This document shows positions 34,529 to 42,900 of a DNA stretch of 64,000 bases, piece by piece. The notes beneath the pieces were generated by a model that saw only the letters and a program-made list of their open reading frames with translations, searched no databases and was not told where the DNA came from. Position numbers and translations under genes: made by a program. The first letter of the stretch is position 1. Each line of letters opens with the position of its first letter. This stretch comes from Mycobacterium sp. (lineage in GTDB: Bacteria > Actinomycetota > Actinomycetes > Mycobacteriales > Mycobacteriaceae): NCBI GenBank assembly GCA_020438845.1, contig JAGQTV010000011.1:82730-146729 (forward strand). The letters are read 5' to 3'.

Positions 34529-35815
34529 TCATACCCGGACAGGTGGTAGCTCCCGCCGGTCCGGCACTAACACCGTTGCGGCCAGAACAGCGAGCACGTT
34601 CAACGTCAGCAGTGCGGCCAGCGGACCGATGATGGCGGTGTTTTGCGCGTATGCGCCGAGCGCAGCTCCCACCAGCGAGGACTCGACAGCGATCAGCAAG
34701 GCGCCGAACCCGAGCAAGGCCGCACGGTGGCCCTCGTCGGCTTGCCGACTCACCCAGATCAGACCGGCGCTGAAGATCCCCTGATTCGCGACGGTGGCAA
34801 GCACGAAGACCACCGAGTACACCCAGACGTGGTCCCATTCTTGGCGCAGTTCGATGGCGACGCAGATGGCGGCAGCGCCCACACCTTGCAGGGCGCAGAG
34901 GACCAGCATCGCCCGTACCCCGTGTCGGTGACTGACCCAGCGCCACAATGCTGCTCCAACAAGCAGACCCACACTCGAGGAGATGATCAGAACCTCCAGA
35001 CACCCGACGGTGTCGGGGTGGTTGACCGACGCGTGCACACTGTAGAACGGGGTGCCGAGGCTGACCGGCACGAAGAACACCATGATCCACGCGTATCGGC
35101 GAAACCACCGTTGGGACCGGGCCGCTCGCAGTCCCTGGCGGTAGGTGTCGGCGAAGGTCACCTCCCGAGGACGGTCAGCCAAGGACACCGGGCCGATGAA
35201 TATCGCGCAGACGGCGGAGGCCGAGAGGCAGACGGCGCCCAGCCAGAGCAGGTCGACCTGGCCGGCCCGAGCCTGGGTTTGCGTCAGGTAGGGAACGAGC
35301 AACAAGGTGATCAGGACTGTGGTGACGGCGCCGAGCGCACCCTGCACGAGGACCAGATCGCGGCGGCGCCTTTCGGTGAGTTTGGCCGAGATCGATTCGG
35401 AGAAGGCGACTTTGGATAGACCTGATACCAGGCCGGCGGCCAGCGAAGCGCTCAAAAAGCCAGCAGCCACAAAGAGACCGCTCCACGCCGATAGCGCGCT
35501 GAGCGCCACGGCGGCGGCCATGGCGCCAGTTGACCAGGCGATCACGGCGTGCACATTGGAACGACTGCGCGCCAGCACGAATGGGGACAGTGCGTTGCCC
35601 AGGGCGACGCCCACAGCGGAGGCCGCATAGACCAAACCCGCTACCCACAACAGGTTGTATTCGGCCGCGATAAACGGCAGCACCACGGTGACGTTGGCTA
35701 ACTGCATGCCGGTGAGATAGAGCGTGCCCTGAGCGAGGAACACCCGATAAGGACCGCGCTCGTCGGCTGCTCCGTCGGCCACCATCAGGATGCTATCGAG
35801 GTCCTCGTGGAACAC
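34529..35815 (-). CDS. MFS transporter
   Basis: A 428-residue major facilitator with 12 hydrophobic segments. The N-terminal half has GALGAVTTVLITLLLVPY, the central loop is charged (LADRPREVTFADTYRQGL), and the C-terminal half ends in the basic PDRRELPPVRV. Shape and central loop resemble EntS/macrolide-efflux-type MFS proteins. Substrate unknown. GTG start at 35815 with aaggtagg 5 nt upstream; the ATG at 35785 is an alternative. A 10-bp palindrome abuts the start. Confidence 0.82.
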   Translation of the reverse strand: MFHEDLDSILMVADGAADERGPYRVFLAQGTLYLTGMQLANVTVVLPFIAAEYNLLWVAGLVYAASAVGVALGNALSPFVLARSRSNVHAVIAWSTGAMAAAVALSALSAWSGLFVAAGFLSASLAAGLVSGLSKVAFSESISAKLTERRRRDLVLVQGALGAVTTVLITLLLVPYLTQTQARAGQVDLLWLGAVCLSASAVCAIFIGPVSLADRPREVTFADTYRQGLRAARSQRWFRRYAWIMVFFVPVSLGTPFYSVHASVNHPDTVGCLEVLIISSSVGLLVGAALWRWVSHRHGVRAMLVLCALQGVGAAAICVAIELRQEWDHVWVYSVVFVLATVANQGIFSAGLIWVSRQADEGHRAALLGFGALLIAVESSLVGAALGAYAQNTAIIGPLAALLTLNVLAVLAATVLVPDRRELPPVRV

Positions 35816-35825
35816 GTAGGCCTAC
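35816..35825. promoter_or_regulatory. palindrome at MFS start
   Basis: Perfect 10-bp palindrome gtaggcctac directly before the MFS GTG. It overlaps the ribosome site and loosely recalls half of a DtxR/IdeR-type iron box. It may be an operator, or chance. Confidence 0.25.
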
Positions 35826-35904
35826 CTTGGTATCACCCGCGAACCCCCTGTCAATGTCCACAGCAACCTTCCCTGCCGCCACCGCTCGGAGGAGGGTCGA
35901 AATC

Positions 35905-36606
35905 ATGACCGCTTCGTTCGCGACCCGTACGCCGACCCGTCAGGAAGCCCAGGAACTGCTCGGCCTGCTGGCCCAGACACGAACCCAGCTCGCCAAGGAC
36001 GTGGCGGCGGCCAAGCGGGAAGTGCGCCGGCTGACCAGCGAATTGGATCGGTTGAACCGGCAACTGTGCGATGTCGAGATCAGCGAAGAATGGCTGACTT
36101 CGGTGGCTCACCATCCGGCGACCCGCAACCGGCCGATACGGTCTTTCACAGGGCAGAGCCCCTGGCACCCGTCCCTGCTGGACGACTTCACCGACATAGA
36201 GCCCGATGTCGCCTACGAGATCGCCGACAACATCGAGCACGGCCGCTGCCCGCGGTGCACGCGTCCACTTCCGGAACCACCGGAATGTCCGGTGGGGTCA
36301 CGCTTCACCGACTGTCGATCGATTCCGATCTGCGCCCCGTGCGGCCAGGACGAGGCGTTCGAGTTCATGCAGAAGGGATGGGTCTCAGGAGCGTGGGACT
36401 GGCCGCTGGACACCACCGAAATAGACCAAAGGCGGCGGAACTTCCTCGATGGACGGACGATTGCGGACGTCTTGGACCGGGCGAGCGGCGATGCACTCAT
36501 CGATGAGAGCGTCAGGGGGTTCGTGAACGCGCGCAGGGCGGTCGGCTGGGCACAGCACGCGACGATGCCAACGCGGATGCAGCGAGAGGAGGCCGAGACG
36601 CAATGA
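35905..36606 (+). CDS. coiled-coil and four-Cys protein, unknown
   Basis: A 233-residue protein. Residues 15-60 form a charged coiled coil (LAKDVAAAKREVRRLTSEL). Further on two Cys pairs, CPRC and CAPCG, flank a loop and could bind one zinc. The tail is basic and helical. No family recognised. The ATG at 35905 follows ggagggtc. The start lies 89 bp from the divergent MFS gene start. The gene ends at a strong terminator-like hairpin. Confidence 0.68.
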   Translation: MTASFATRTPTRQEAQELLGLLAQTRTQLAKDVAAAKREVRRLTSELDRLNRQLCDVEISEEWLTSVAHHPATRNRPIRSFTGQSPWHPSLLDDFTDIEPDVAYEIADNIEHGRCPRCTRPLPEPPECPVGSRFTDCRSIPICAPCGQDEAFEFMQKGWVSGAWDWPLDTTEIDQRRRNFLDGRTIADVLDRASGDALIDESVRGFVNARRAVGWAQHATMPTRMQREEAETQ

Positions 36607-36651
36607 GCTTGGAGGCGCGTCATTTCCCCTGAGCGCGCCTGACATGAAATG

Positions 36652-36686
36652 GCAACCCCGGCATCGTGAAAAGGTGCCGGGGTTGC
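36652..36686. terminator. bidirectional terminator hairpin
   Basis: Perfect 12-bp stem (gcaaccccggca at 36652-36663, tgccggggttgc at 36675-36686, 11-nt loop) between convergent genes. GC-rich stem without a long U run on either side. Confidence 0.72.
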
Positions 36687-36720
36687 TGACATCAGACCGG
36701 CGCTTTGCGGGCATCGCCGT

Positions 36721-38229
36721 TCAGTTCACGCAGGGAATTCCGCCGCTGGCGACCGGCCCGCCGGCATCCGGGGCCGGAAGCGCCGGGGAGTCCGGCGGGG
36801 TGTCCGGCGGGGAGTCCGGCGGGGTGTCCTCGACCGCGGGGGAGGCCGACGGTGAAGCTGACGAATCATCTGCAGCGTCAGGGATTTGGTATTCCGGCCC
36901 GAGTATCACCCGGATTTGTCCCGCTGCCACGGTGGGGTCGGGCCGGGGCTCGGCGTCGATTCCGAGCACAGCGGCCAGCAACTCGGCGTCGGCGGCAGCC
37001 CCAACTCCGTATCCGATACTGGTGTCGGGAGACTCGCCGTCGTTGCGGTCGCGGATCTCCTCCACTGTGTAGCCCCGGCGGGTCAGGAGGTCGGCGGTAC
37101 GGCTGGCTAACCCATAGATGTCGCTTGCGTTTACCACCACGATCGCAGACTGTGGTTGCGTGGCGGCAGGCGCGTCCGCGGGCGAGGTGGCGTCCGTTCC
37201 CGCTATGTCCGCGGCGATCTCGGCCCGGATCGCGGCAGGATCGACGATATTGACGTCCTGTCCGTCGACCGTCGCGTAGCGCACCACCGGCAGGGTCCGG
37301 AACTCGACGTCGCCACCGGCCAGCGCGGCGATCCGACGAAACTGGGGCTCACCCCAGCCTTCGGACAACACGACGTCTTTGCGAGCCACCGCCACCAGGT
37401 CACGAAACTCGTCGAGGTTGCCGAAAACCCCGGCCTGCTGCAACTTATGTGCGATCGCCAAAAGGAAAGCCTGTTGGCGATGGGTGCGGTCGAGGTCGCC
37501 GTTTTCCAGGCCGTGCCGTTGACGCACGAAAGCCAAGGCCTGGGCGGCGTTGAGGGTCTGCCGGCCGGCGGGGAAATCCGCTCCCGAATACTCGTCGTAG
37601 ACGGGGTGGTTGAGGCACACCTCGACCCCGCCAAGGCTTTGGGCCAAGTCGTAGAAACCGGCCAGATTCACCTCGGCGAAGTAGTCGATGGGCTGACCGG
37701 TGAGTGCTCGAACCGCGCGCAGCGTTGCTGCTCGCCCGGCTTCCCGGCCCCGTCTTTCGAGTTCAGTCGGATCGGTGATGCCTTCGTCCAGCAACTCCTG
37801 CTCGGTCTGCGCCTTGGTGAGCCCGTAGGCCTCCTTGATTTTGATGTGGTCGTATCCCTTGATGTCGCTGACTGCGACGTAGTCATCGCGAGGGATGGAA
37901 AAGGCAACCACCCGATCGTCGGCACCGATGTGCACCAGGATCAACGTGTTGGTGTTGTAACCGCCGGAACTGGAGTCTCCGGCGTGCAGCTTGTCCAGGA
38001 TTTTTTCCGGCAGATCGTTGCCGTCCTGGTCTTTGCGGGAATCCAGCCCGATCAACAGGATGTTCATGCTCCCGCCACTGGAGCGTGGCGTGTCCAGACC
38101 GAGCGCACGCGAGACAGTGATTCCGCTGAGCAGGCCGTGGGCATGCCAGTAGGCGATTCCGGTACCAGTCAGCGCGAACGCCGCCAACAGGGCGGCCAAT
38201 GTTCGCCCAAGAACCCGGACCACTCGCAT
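36721..38229 (-). CDS. LCP (LytR-CpsA-Psr) family cell-wall ligase
   Basis: A 502-residue membrane-anchored protein of the LCP family, which attaches polymers (in mycobacteria, arabinogalactan) to peptidoglycan. A basic start and one membrane anchor (about 9-28) precede the LCP domain (about 55-270, with NILLIGLDSRKD, SIPRDDYV and ALAFVRQRHG). A LytR_C domain (about 360-450) follows. The C-tail is Pro/Asp/Ser-rich with repeated DTPPDSP units and ends with a lone Cys. The conserved Arg and Asp residues of the pyrophosphate site appear intact. ATG start at 38229. Confidence 0.9.
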   Translation of the reverse strand: MRVVRVLGRTLAALLAAFALTGTGIAYWHAHGLLSGITVSRALGLDTPRSSGGSMNILLIGLDSRKDQDGNDLPEKILDKLHAGDSSSGGYNTNTLILVHIGADDRVVAFSIPRDDYVAVSDIKGYDHIKIKEAYGLTKAQTEQELLDEGITDPTELERRGREAGRAATLRAVRALTGQPIDYFAEVNLAGFYDLAQSLGGVEVCLNHPVYDEYSGADFPAGRQTLNAAQALAFVRQRHGLENGDLDRTHRQQAFLLAIAHKLQQAGVFGNLDEFRDLVAVARKDVVLSEGWGEPQFRRIAALAGGDVEFRTLPVVRYATVDGQDVNIVDPAAIRAEIAADIAGTDATSPADAPAATQPQSAIVVVNASDIYGLASRTADLLTRRGYTVEEIRDRNDGESPDTSIGYGVGAAADAELLAAVLGIDAEPRPDPTVAAGQIRVILGPEYQIPDAADDSSASPSASPAVEDTPPDSPPDTPPDSPALPAPDAGGPVASGGIPCVN

Positions 38230-38293
38230 GTCGGCCAGTATCGCCTGTCTGTCGTGGCGAGATGGCTGTTGTCTCCGAACGGGATGCAGGCAG

Positions 38294-38335
38294 TGGCGTC
38301 TACGGAATGGCGTCTACGGAATGGCGTCTATTGGA
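38294..38335. repeat. 14-bp tandem repeat
   Basis: tggcgtctacggaa occurs at 38294-38307 and again at 38308-38321. A third, degenerate copy (tggcgtctattgga) occupies 38322-38335. It lies between the LCP and ligase genes, so it may be in the LCP promoter region. Confidence 0.7.
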
Positions 38336-38343
38336 CGACGAGT

Positions 38344-39723
38344 TCAAGCGCGCAGGACCTGGCGGAGCTTGCCGCTGCGTGGCTCCTGCCGGGGCGCCTC
38401 GGAGGTGCACGTGATCGTCACGTCGGTAACGCCCTGGCTCCCCAGAAACTCGCGGACCCGTCGTTCGACTTCGCGTTCCACCTCGCTCCTGGTCGCCCCC
38501 TTGTCCACATCGAGTCGGACGGTGAGGCCGCGCGATCCCGTTCCGATCGCTTGGAAGCGATGGACACCCGGGGTTTCCTCGATCACCGACCCGAGGGCCA
38601 ACGGCAGGATCGGCACTGACTGGTGGTCGGCGTCTTCGAAGCTCAGCACGTCATTGGTGCGACCCTCGACCGCCACCACCGGGAACGGGCTCCCGCAGGT
38701 ACACGAATGCGGTTGTAGCGTCACCCGATCGCCGAGGTCGTATCGGATGATCGGCTGGATGCGGTTGGAGAGGTTCGTTACGAGCACGCTGTCCGACTGC
38801 ACGCCGGGCGGCACGGGCCGGCGGTCGGAGTCCACCGGTTCGAGGATGTACCAGTCCGAATTGACGTGCAGGAATCCATGTATGCATTCGATGGCGAGGC
38901 CTGGCACCTCAGTTGCGGCATAGCCCTCCGTCACCGGACACCCGAAGGTGCTTGTGACGGCCTCCCGCATGGCGGGAGTGAACAACTCACCGGCACAAAG
39001 GATGTGCACCGGCTCTATACGAAGCCGCCCGGCGCGCTGCTCAGCTGCCAGCAGCACGAAGACGCTGGGATAGCCGCTGAGCAGAGTCGGTTGGAACTCG
39101 TTCAATTCCGCGACCAGCTCACCGACTGGGCGAAGAACCGAGAGCACACGTGTGCGATCAGCGAGCAAGGGGCTGAGCCGCCGGGCGCGCTCTGCCAATG
39201 TGACCGCCCCGAAGTGGCCCCCGGTCGCAAACAGGGCGGCCGTCCTCATACCCCGTCGGGCGAGTGCGGCCAGGTCGATTCGGCGCACAACGGGCTGCGG
39301 CCGGGTGCGTCCCACGATGTTGTACACCCGCCATGACAGCCGGTCCTGCAACAGGACTGCCGGCTCCCCGGTGGTTCCGGAGGTCGTCATGACCAGATAG
39401 CGCCCCAGATACAGCTGACCGACGCACTCGCCCCGGGAAAGGAAGTTGTTCCGGAGATCTTCGAGGGTGACGTCCGGATCGGTGACCCAGTCATCGAAGC
39501 GGGACATGAGGGTCGGCTTGTCAAGGACCGGCAGATCGCCGATCTCCCCCACCCGGGGTGGCAGCTGGCGATAGTGATGTCGATAGAACGGCGACGCGAT
39601 CCGTGCATGGCGCACCAAGTTGTGCAGACGCCGCCGCTGAACGCGTGCCAACCGTTCCGGATCGGAATGGGCTGAGCGGATGGCATCGAGCAGCAGGTAG
39701 GGCACCGACTCAGAGATGCTCAT
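38344..39723 (-). CDS. PaaK-like AMP-forming CoA ligase
   Basis: A 459-residue adenylate-forming enzyme of the phenylacetate-CoA ligase group. The ATP loop TTSGTTGEPAV is at about residue 113, an SGYPSV strand and CAGELFTP lie further on, and EGYAATEVPG is the adenine-binding block. A CTCG pair sits near residue 345 before the C-terminal domain. It should activate an aryl or acyl acid with ATP, but no paa pathway genes are nearby, so the substrate is open. ATG at 39723. The stop is 115 bp from the LCP start, same strand. Confidence 0.85.
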   Translation of the reverse strand: MSISESVPYLLLDAIRSAHSDPERLARVQRRRLHNLVRHARIASPFYRHHYRQLPPRVGEIGDLPVLDKPTLMSRFDDWVTDPDVTLEDLRNNFLSRGECVGQLYLGRYLVMTTSGTTGEPAVLLQDRLSWRVYNIVGRTRPQPVVRRIDLAALARRGMRTAALFATGGHFGAVTLAERARRLSPLLADRTRVLSVLRPVGELVAELNEFQPTLLSGYPSVFVLLAAEQRAGRLRIEPVHILCAGELFTPAMREAVTSTFGCPVTEGYAATEVPGLAIECIHGFLHVNSDWYILEPVDSDRRPVPPGVQSDSVLVTNLSNRIQPIIRYDLGDRVTLQPHSCTCGSPFPVVAVEGRTNDVLSFEDADHQSVPILPLALGSVIEETPGVHRFQAIGTGSRGLTVRLDVDKGATRSEVEREVERRVREFLGSQGVTDVTITCTSEAPRQEPRSGKLRQVLRA

Positions 39724-39810
39724 GGAACCACTCCATCACACATCACGGTTTGCCTCAGCGATCAGCGGCACTCGTCGATGCCCTAGACCGTCGGCCCGGG
39801 GCCCTCGGTG

Positions 39811-40152
39811 TCATTCCCCTGTGCCGGTATTTGTTCCGTCGTCGACGGGCGGCACCGGAATCCGGCGGAGGTACTCCAAAAACACATCCACGGCAGCAGC
39901 CGCCATGGCGCCCATCGCGGGGTCGATGTTCGTTCCCCGTGGGACGCTCGCTCCGAGGTGGCTGAAGAACTGAGCCGTTATCGCTTCGCGGACTTCCCAG
40001 GCGAGTTCGGCCACTTCAGTGGCATCTCGAAGCACATGTTCCGCCGTCATGCGGCGTGCCGCCTCATCGACAACAGGTTTGAGGGCTTCTATTGCGCGGC
40101 GTTTGATTTCCTCGAGCAGGGGCCGCGAACTATCGGGCCAGGTTCCAGCCAT
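39811..40152 (-). CDS. small helical protein, unknown
   Basis: A 113-residue acidic-basic helical protein, soluble, no signal peptide and no Cys. Residues 12-75 look like a long helix pair (LLEEIKRRAIEALKPVVDEAARR). No family recognised. The start lies 94 bp from the divergent SDR gene start. An open frame on the opposite strand overlaps it completely and lacks any protein-like pattern. Confidence 0.58.
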   Translation of the reverse strand: MAGTWPDSSRPLLEEIKRRAIEALKPVVDEAARRMTAEHVLRDATEVAELAWEVREAITAQFFSHLGASVPRGTNIDPAMGAMAAAAVDVFLEYLRRIPVPPVDDGTNTGTGE

Positions 40153-40246
40153 GTCGGATCACGTTACGCCTTAGCGCTGGCAAGCACCTGGCTGGATGAC
40201 GAAGTGATCTCCGCGCTGCCGATCACCGGGCCGTAAGCTCAGCGAC

Positions 40247-41023
40247 GTGGAACTCAATGGAGCTAGTGCAATCGTCACTGGTGGGGCATCGGGCATCGGT
40301 GCCGCCACCGCGCGTCAGTTGGCCGATCTCGGCGCCCAGGTCGTCATCGCCGACATGCAAGTCGAACGCGGCCAACAACTCGCGAGTGAGATCGGCGGCG
40401 TGTTCGTCCAGGTCGACGTCACCAACACCGAGCAGATCATCGATGCGGTCAACACCGCGATGGATCTCGGTCCGCTTCGCGCGCTGGTCAACTCCGCCGG
40501 CGTGGGATGGGCCCAGCGCACCATCGGCAAGGACGGGGAATTCGCCTCCGCCCACGACCTTGACCTGTACAAGAAGGTCATCACGATCAACCTGGTGGGC
40601 ACATTCGACTGCATCCGCATTGCGGCCACCGCGATGAGCCGGCTGGAGCCGACCGCCACCGGTGAGCGCGGGGCGATCGTGAACATGACCAGTGTGGCGG
40701 CGTTCGACGGGCAGATCGGCCAGGCAGCGTACTCGTCGTCCAAGGGCGGAGTCGTCGGGCTGACCCTCCCGGTGGCCCGTGATCTGGCCGCCGTCGGGAT
40801 TCGGGTCAACACCGTCGCGCCCGGCCTGATCGACACCCCCATCTATGGCGAGGGCGAGCACGCCGAAGCCTTCAAGGCCAAACTCGGCCAGTCGGTGCTC
40901 TTCCCGCACCGCCTCGGCAAACCCGAGGAGCTGGCCTCGATGGTCATCGAACTGATCACCAACTCGTACATGAACGCCGAGGTGGTCCGCGTCGACGGCG
41001 GCATCCGGATGCCCCCCAAGTAG
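40247..41023 (+). CDS. SDR oxidoreductase (HSD10-like)
   Basis: A 258-residue short-chain dehydrogenase resembling 3-hydroxyacyl-CoA dehydrogenase type 2 proteins. The NAD loop TGGASGIGAAT is at 12-22, NSAGVG marks the core, and the catalytic Ser-Tyr-Lys is present (TSVAA then YSSSK). The C-terminus has the typical RVDGGIRMPPK. Asp36 after the second strand (IADMQ) suggests NAD+ rather than NADP+. The GTG at 40247 precedes the first strand. It probably works in beta-oxidation or sterol/steroid metabolism. Confidence 0.9.
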   Translation: MELNGASAIVTGGASGIGAATARQLADLGAQVVIADMQVERGQQLASEIGGVFVQVDVTNTEQIIDAVNTAMDLGPLRALVNSAGVGWAQRTIGKDGEFASAHDLDLYKKVITINLVGTFDCIRIAATAMSRLEPTATGERGAIVNMTSVAAFDGQIGQAAYSSSKGGVVGLTLPVARDLAAVGIRVNTVAPGLIDTPIYGEGEHAEAFKAKLGQSVLFPHRLGKPEELASMVIELITNSYMNAEVVRVDGGIRMPPK

Positions 41024-41051
41024 CGGTCGGCTCAGTCAGGGTCTGGCCCTA

Positions 41052-42674
41052 TCAGCTGCCGGTGGGCCCTTCGCCGGCCGGCCGCGCCCTGAACTCCTTC
41101 GGTGGCCCATCGCTGGCCACTTGATCGGCCAACTCCAACCCCGCGCCGGCATACACGTTGAAGGCGATGCCCACGCCGTGGTCCTTTGCCCACTGCACCT
41201 CATCGTCGTATCGGGCGACGGCGGCGACCTTGCCACTGAACCCCGACTCGCGCAGACATTCCAGCGCTGTGACATTGGCGCCATGACGCGGCATGGCCAG
41301 GATGGCAATGCGCACCGAGTCGGAGCGTTCAAGTTGGTTCCAGAAGTACAGATCCGTGGCGTCCCCTTCGATCACTCGCAGGCCGTTCTCCGCCAGTCGC
41401 TCGATTCGGGGCCCGTCATAGTCGACACCCACGACCCGCAGTCCATAGTGATCAGTCAGTCGTTGGTAGGCGGCAAACCCGACTCGGCCCATCCCGATCA
41501 CCACGACCTCGGCGTCGCCGGCGTCGCCGTGACGTTCTTCGGGGTTCAATTCGCTTTCGTCCTGGGCGGGAAGCCGCGCCGCGATCTTCTCCACCATCAG
41601 ATGCCCGCGTCCGTTGACCATTGCCGACACCACGAAGCTCAGTGCCACGGCGATCGACATCTCGACCAGCCAGGCCTTGCCCAGCAAACCGGCGGAGACA
41701 CCGACCGACACGACGATCAGGCCGAATTCGGAGTAGTTCATCAAACTCAGCCCCGACAGCAACGCCGTGCGGTATCGCAGCTTCAAGCGCGACAGCAGCA
41801 CCACGTACCAGGCTGCCTTGAAAGGCAGCAGCAGCAACATCAGCAGCGCGACGCCGACGGTGGGCAGGTCCGGTAGACCAGTCAGCCCGATCGATACGAA
41901 GAACCCAACGAGCAGCAACTCCTTGATATGAAACAGCGACCGCGCGAGCTCGGACGAAGCCGGGTGCGATGCCAGGAGTACCCCCATGATCAGGGCGCCT
42001 AGGTCACCCTTGAGTCCGAGGGCGGAGAACAACGCGTACCCAGGCACCAATGCCATCACGATGCCAAAAAGTGACTGCATCTCTCCGTGGCCCAGCCGGG
42101 TCCAGATCTTGCGCAGGACCCGCGTCAGCGGCCACAGACCCACCAGTGCCAGCGCCCACGGGCTGGGTAGGTGACCGCTGGTGGCCGTCAGGAAAATCAC
42201 GGCGACAATGTCCTGCATCACCAGGATGCCGATGGCGACACGGCCGTAGAGTGCGTGCGATTCGCCGCGCTCCTCGAGGACTTTGACCACAAAAACCGTG
42301 CTGGAGAACGACAGCGCGAAGGCGAGCAGGGCGATCGTCTGCAGGCTCTGCCCCGCCAGCATGGCCACTCCGGCCACCGAGGCCAGCCACATGACGACGC
42401 TTCCGAGAACAACGCTGACCACCATGTGCGCGGACGTGGTCAACCACACCTCGCGACGCAGCAGTATGCGAATGTCCAACTTGAGGCCAATCGCGAAGAG
42501 CAACAATGTGACGCCCAGATCCGCCATCGTTTCCAGCTGGGGCATCTCCCCCACATCGAGAGCGTTGATGACGAATCCCGCCGCCAGAAACCCGACCAAT
42601 GGGGGTAGCCGCACAGCCATCGCAAGGCCGCCGAGACCGAAGGTGATGACGAGATAGATGGCGACGACTGTCAT
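41052..42674 (-). CDS. KefB/CPA2-type cation:proton antiporter
   Basis: A 540-residue CPA2-family exchanger. About 12 membrane segments (residues 3-380) include the Glu/Gly-rich GVTLLLFAIGLKLD and the FALSFSSTVFVVK transport helix. A cytosolic TrkA_N domain (about 410-515, VVVIGMGRVGFAAYQRL) follows and probably binds NAD(H). It likely exports K+ or Na+ for H+. The ATG at 42674 starts the first membrane segment; the open frame extends to 42797 but those residues are soluble and unlikely. Confidence 0.88.
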   Translation of the reverse strand: MTVVAIYLVITFGLGGLAMAVRLPPLVGFLAAGFVINALDVGEMPQLETMADLGVTLLLFAIGLKLDIRILLRREVWLTTSAHMVVSVVLGSVVMWLASVAGVAMLAGQSLQTIALLAFALSFSSTVFVVKVLEERGESHALYGRVAIGILVMQDIVAVIFLTATSGHLPSPWALALVGLWPLTRVLRKIWTRLGHGEMQSLFGIVMALVPGYALFSALGLKGDLGALIMGVLLASHPASSELARSLFHIKELLLVGFFVSIGLTGLPDLPTVGVALLMLLLLPFKAAWYVVLLSRLKLRYRTALLSGLSLMNYSEFGLIVVSVGVSAGLLGKAWLVEMSIAVALSFVVSAMVNGRGHLMVEKIAARLPAQDESELNPEERHGDAGDAEVVVIGMGRVGFAAYQRLTDHYGLRVVGVDYDGPRIERLAENGLRVIEGDATDLYFWNQLERSDSVRIAILAMPRHGANVTALECLRESGFSGKVAAVARYDDEVQWAKDHGVGIAFNVYAGAGLELADQVASDGPPKEFRARPAGEGPTGS

Positions 42675-42838
42675 CGGCGGTCCCCTCGGTCCAAGGCGTG
42701 GGTGGTCGCAGATGTGGCCGACGACCCGGTTCACTGCTTGAGCCGTAAAAGTATCCCGGAAAACACCGGATTGCCCTGCCGACGCCAAATCAATCAAGCC
42801 CGGTCACGTGCAGGAGAGGGCCGGACCGCCTACCTGGG

Positions 42839-42895
42839 GCGCCCTGTCTTCGGCTTGGGCCCAAAGTTCCGAAGGCTGCCCGGGTGGCAGGGCGC
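42839..42895 (-). terminator. compound terminator hairpin
   Basis: Outer 8-bp stem (gcgccctg at 42839-42846, cagggcgc at 42888-42895) encloses an inner 6-bp stem (cttcgg/ccgaag at 42848-42853 and 42869-42874). It lies directly after the stop of the 42901-44976 gene. No U tract. Confidence 0.5.
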
Positions 42896-42900
42896 GAAGA

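Noticed and set aside
39808-40236. Plus-strand gene opposite the small helical protein
   Set aside because: Extends into the SDR promoter region, no family pattern; the minus-strand frame is more protein-like.
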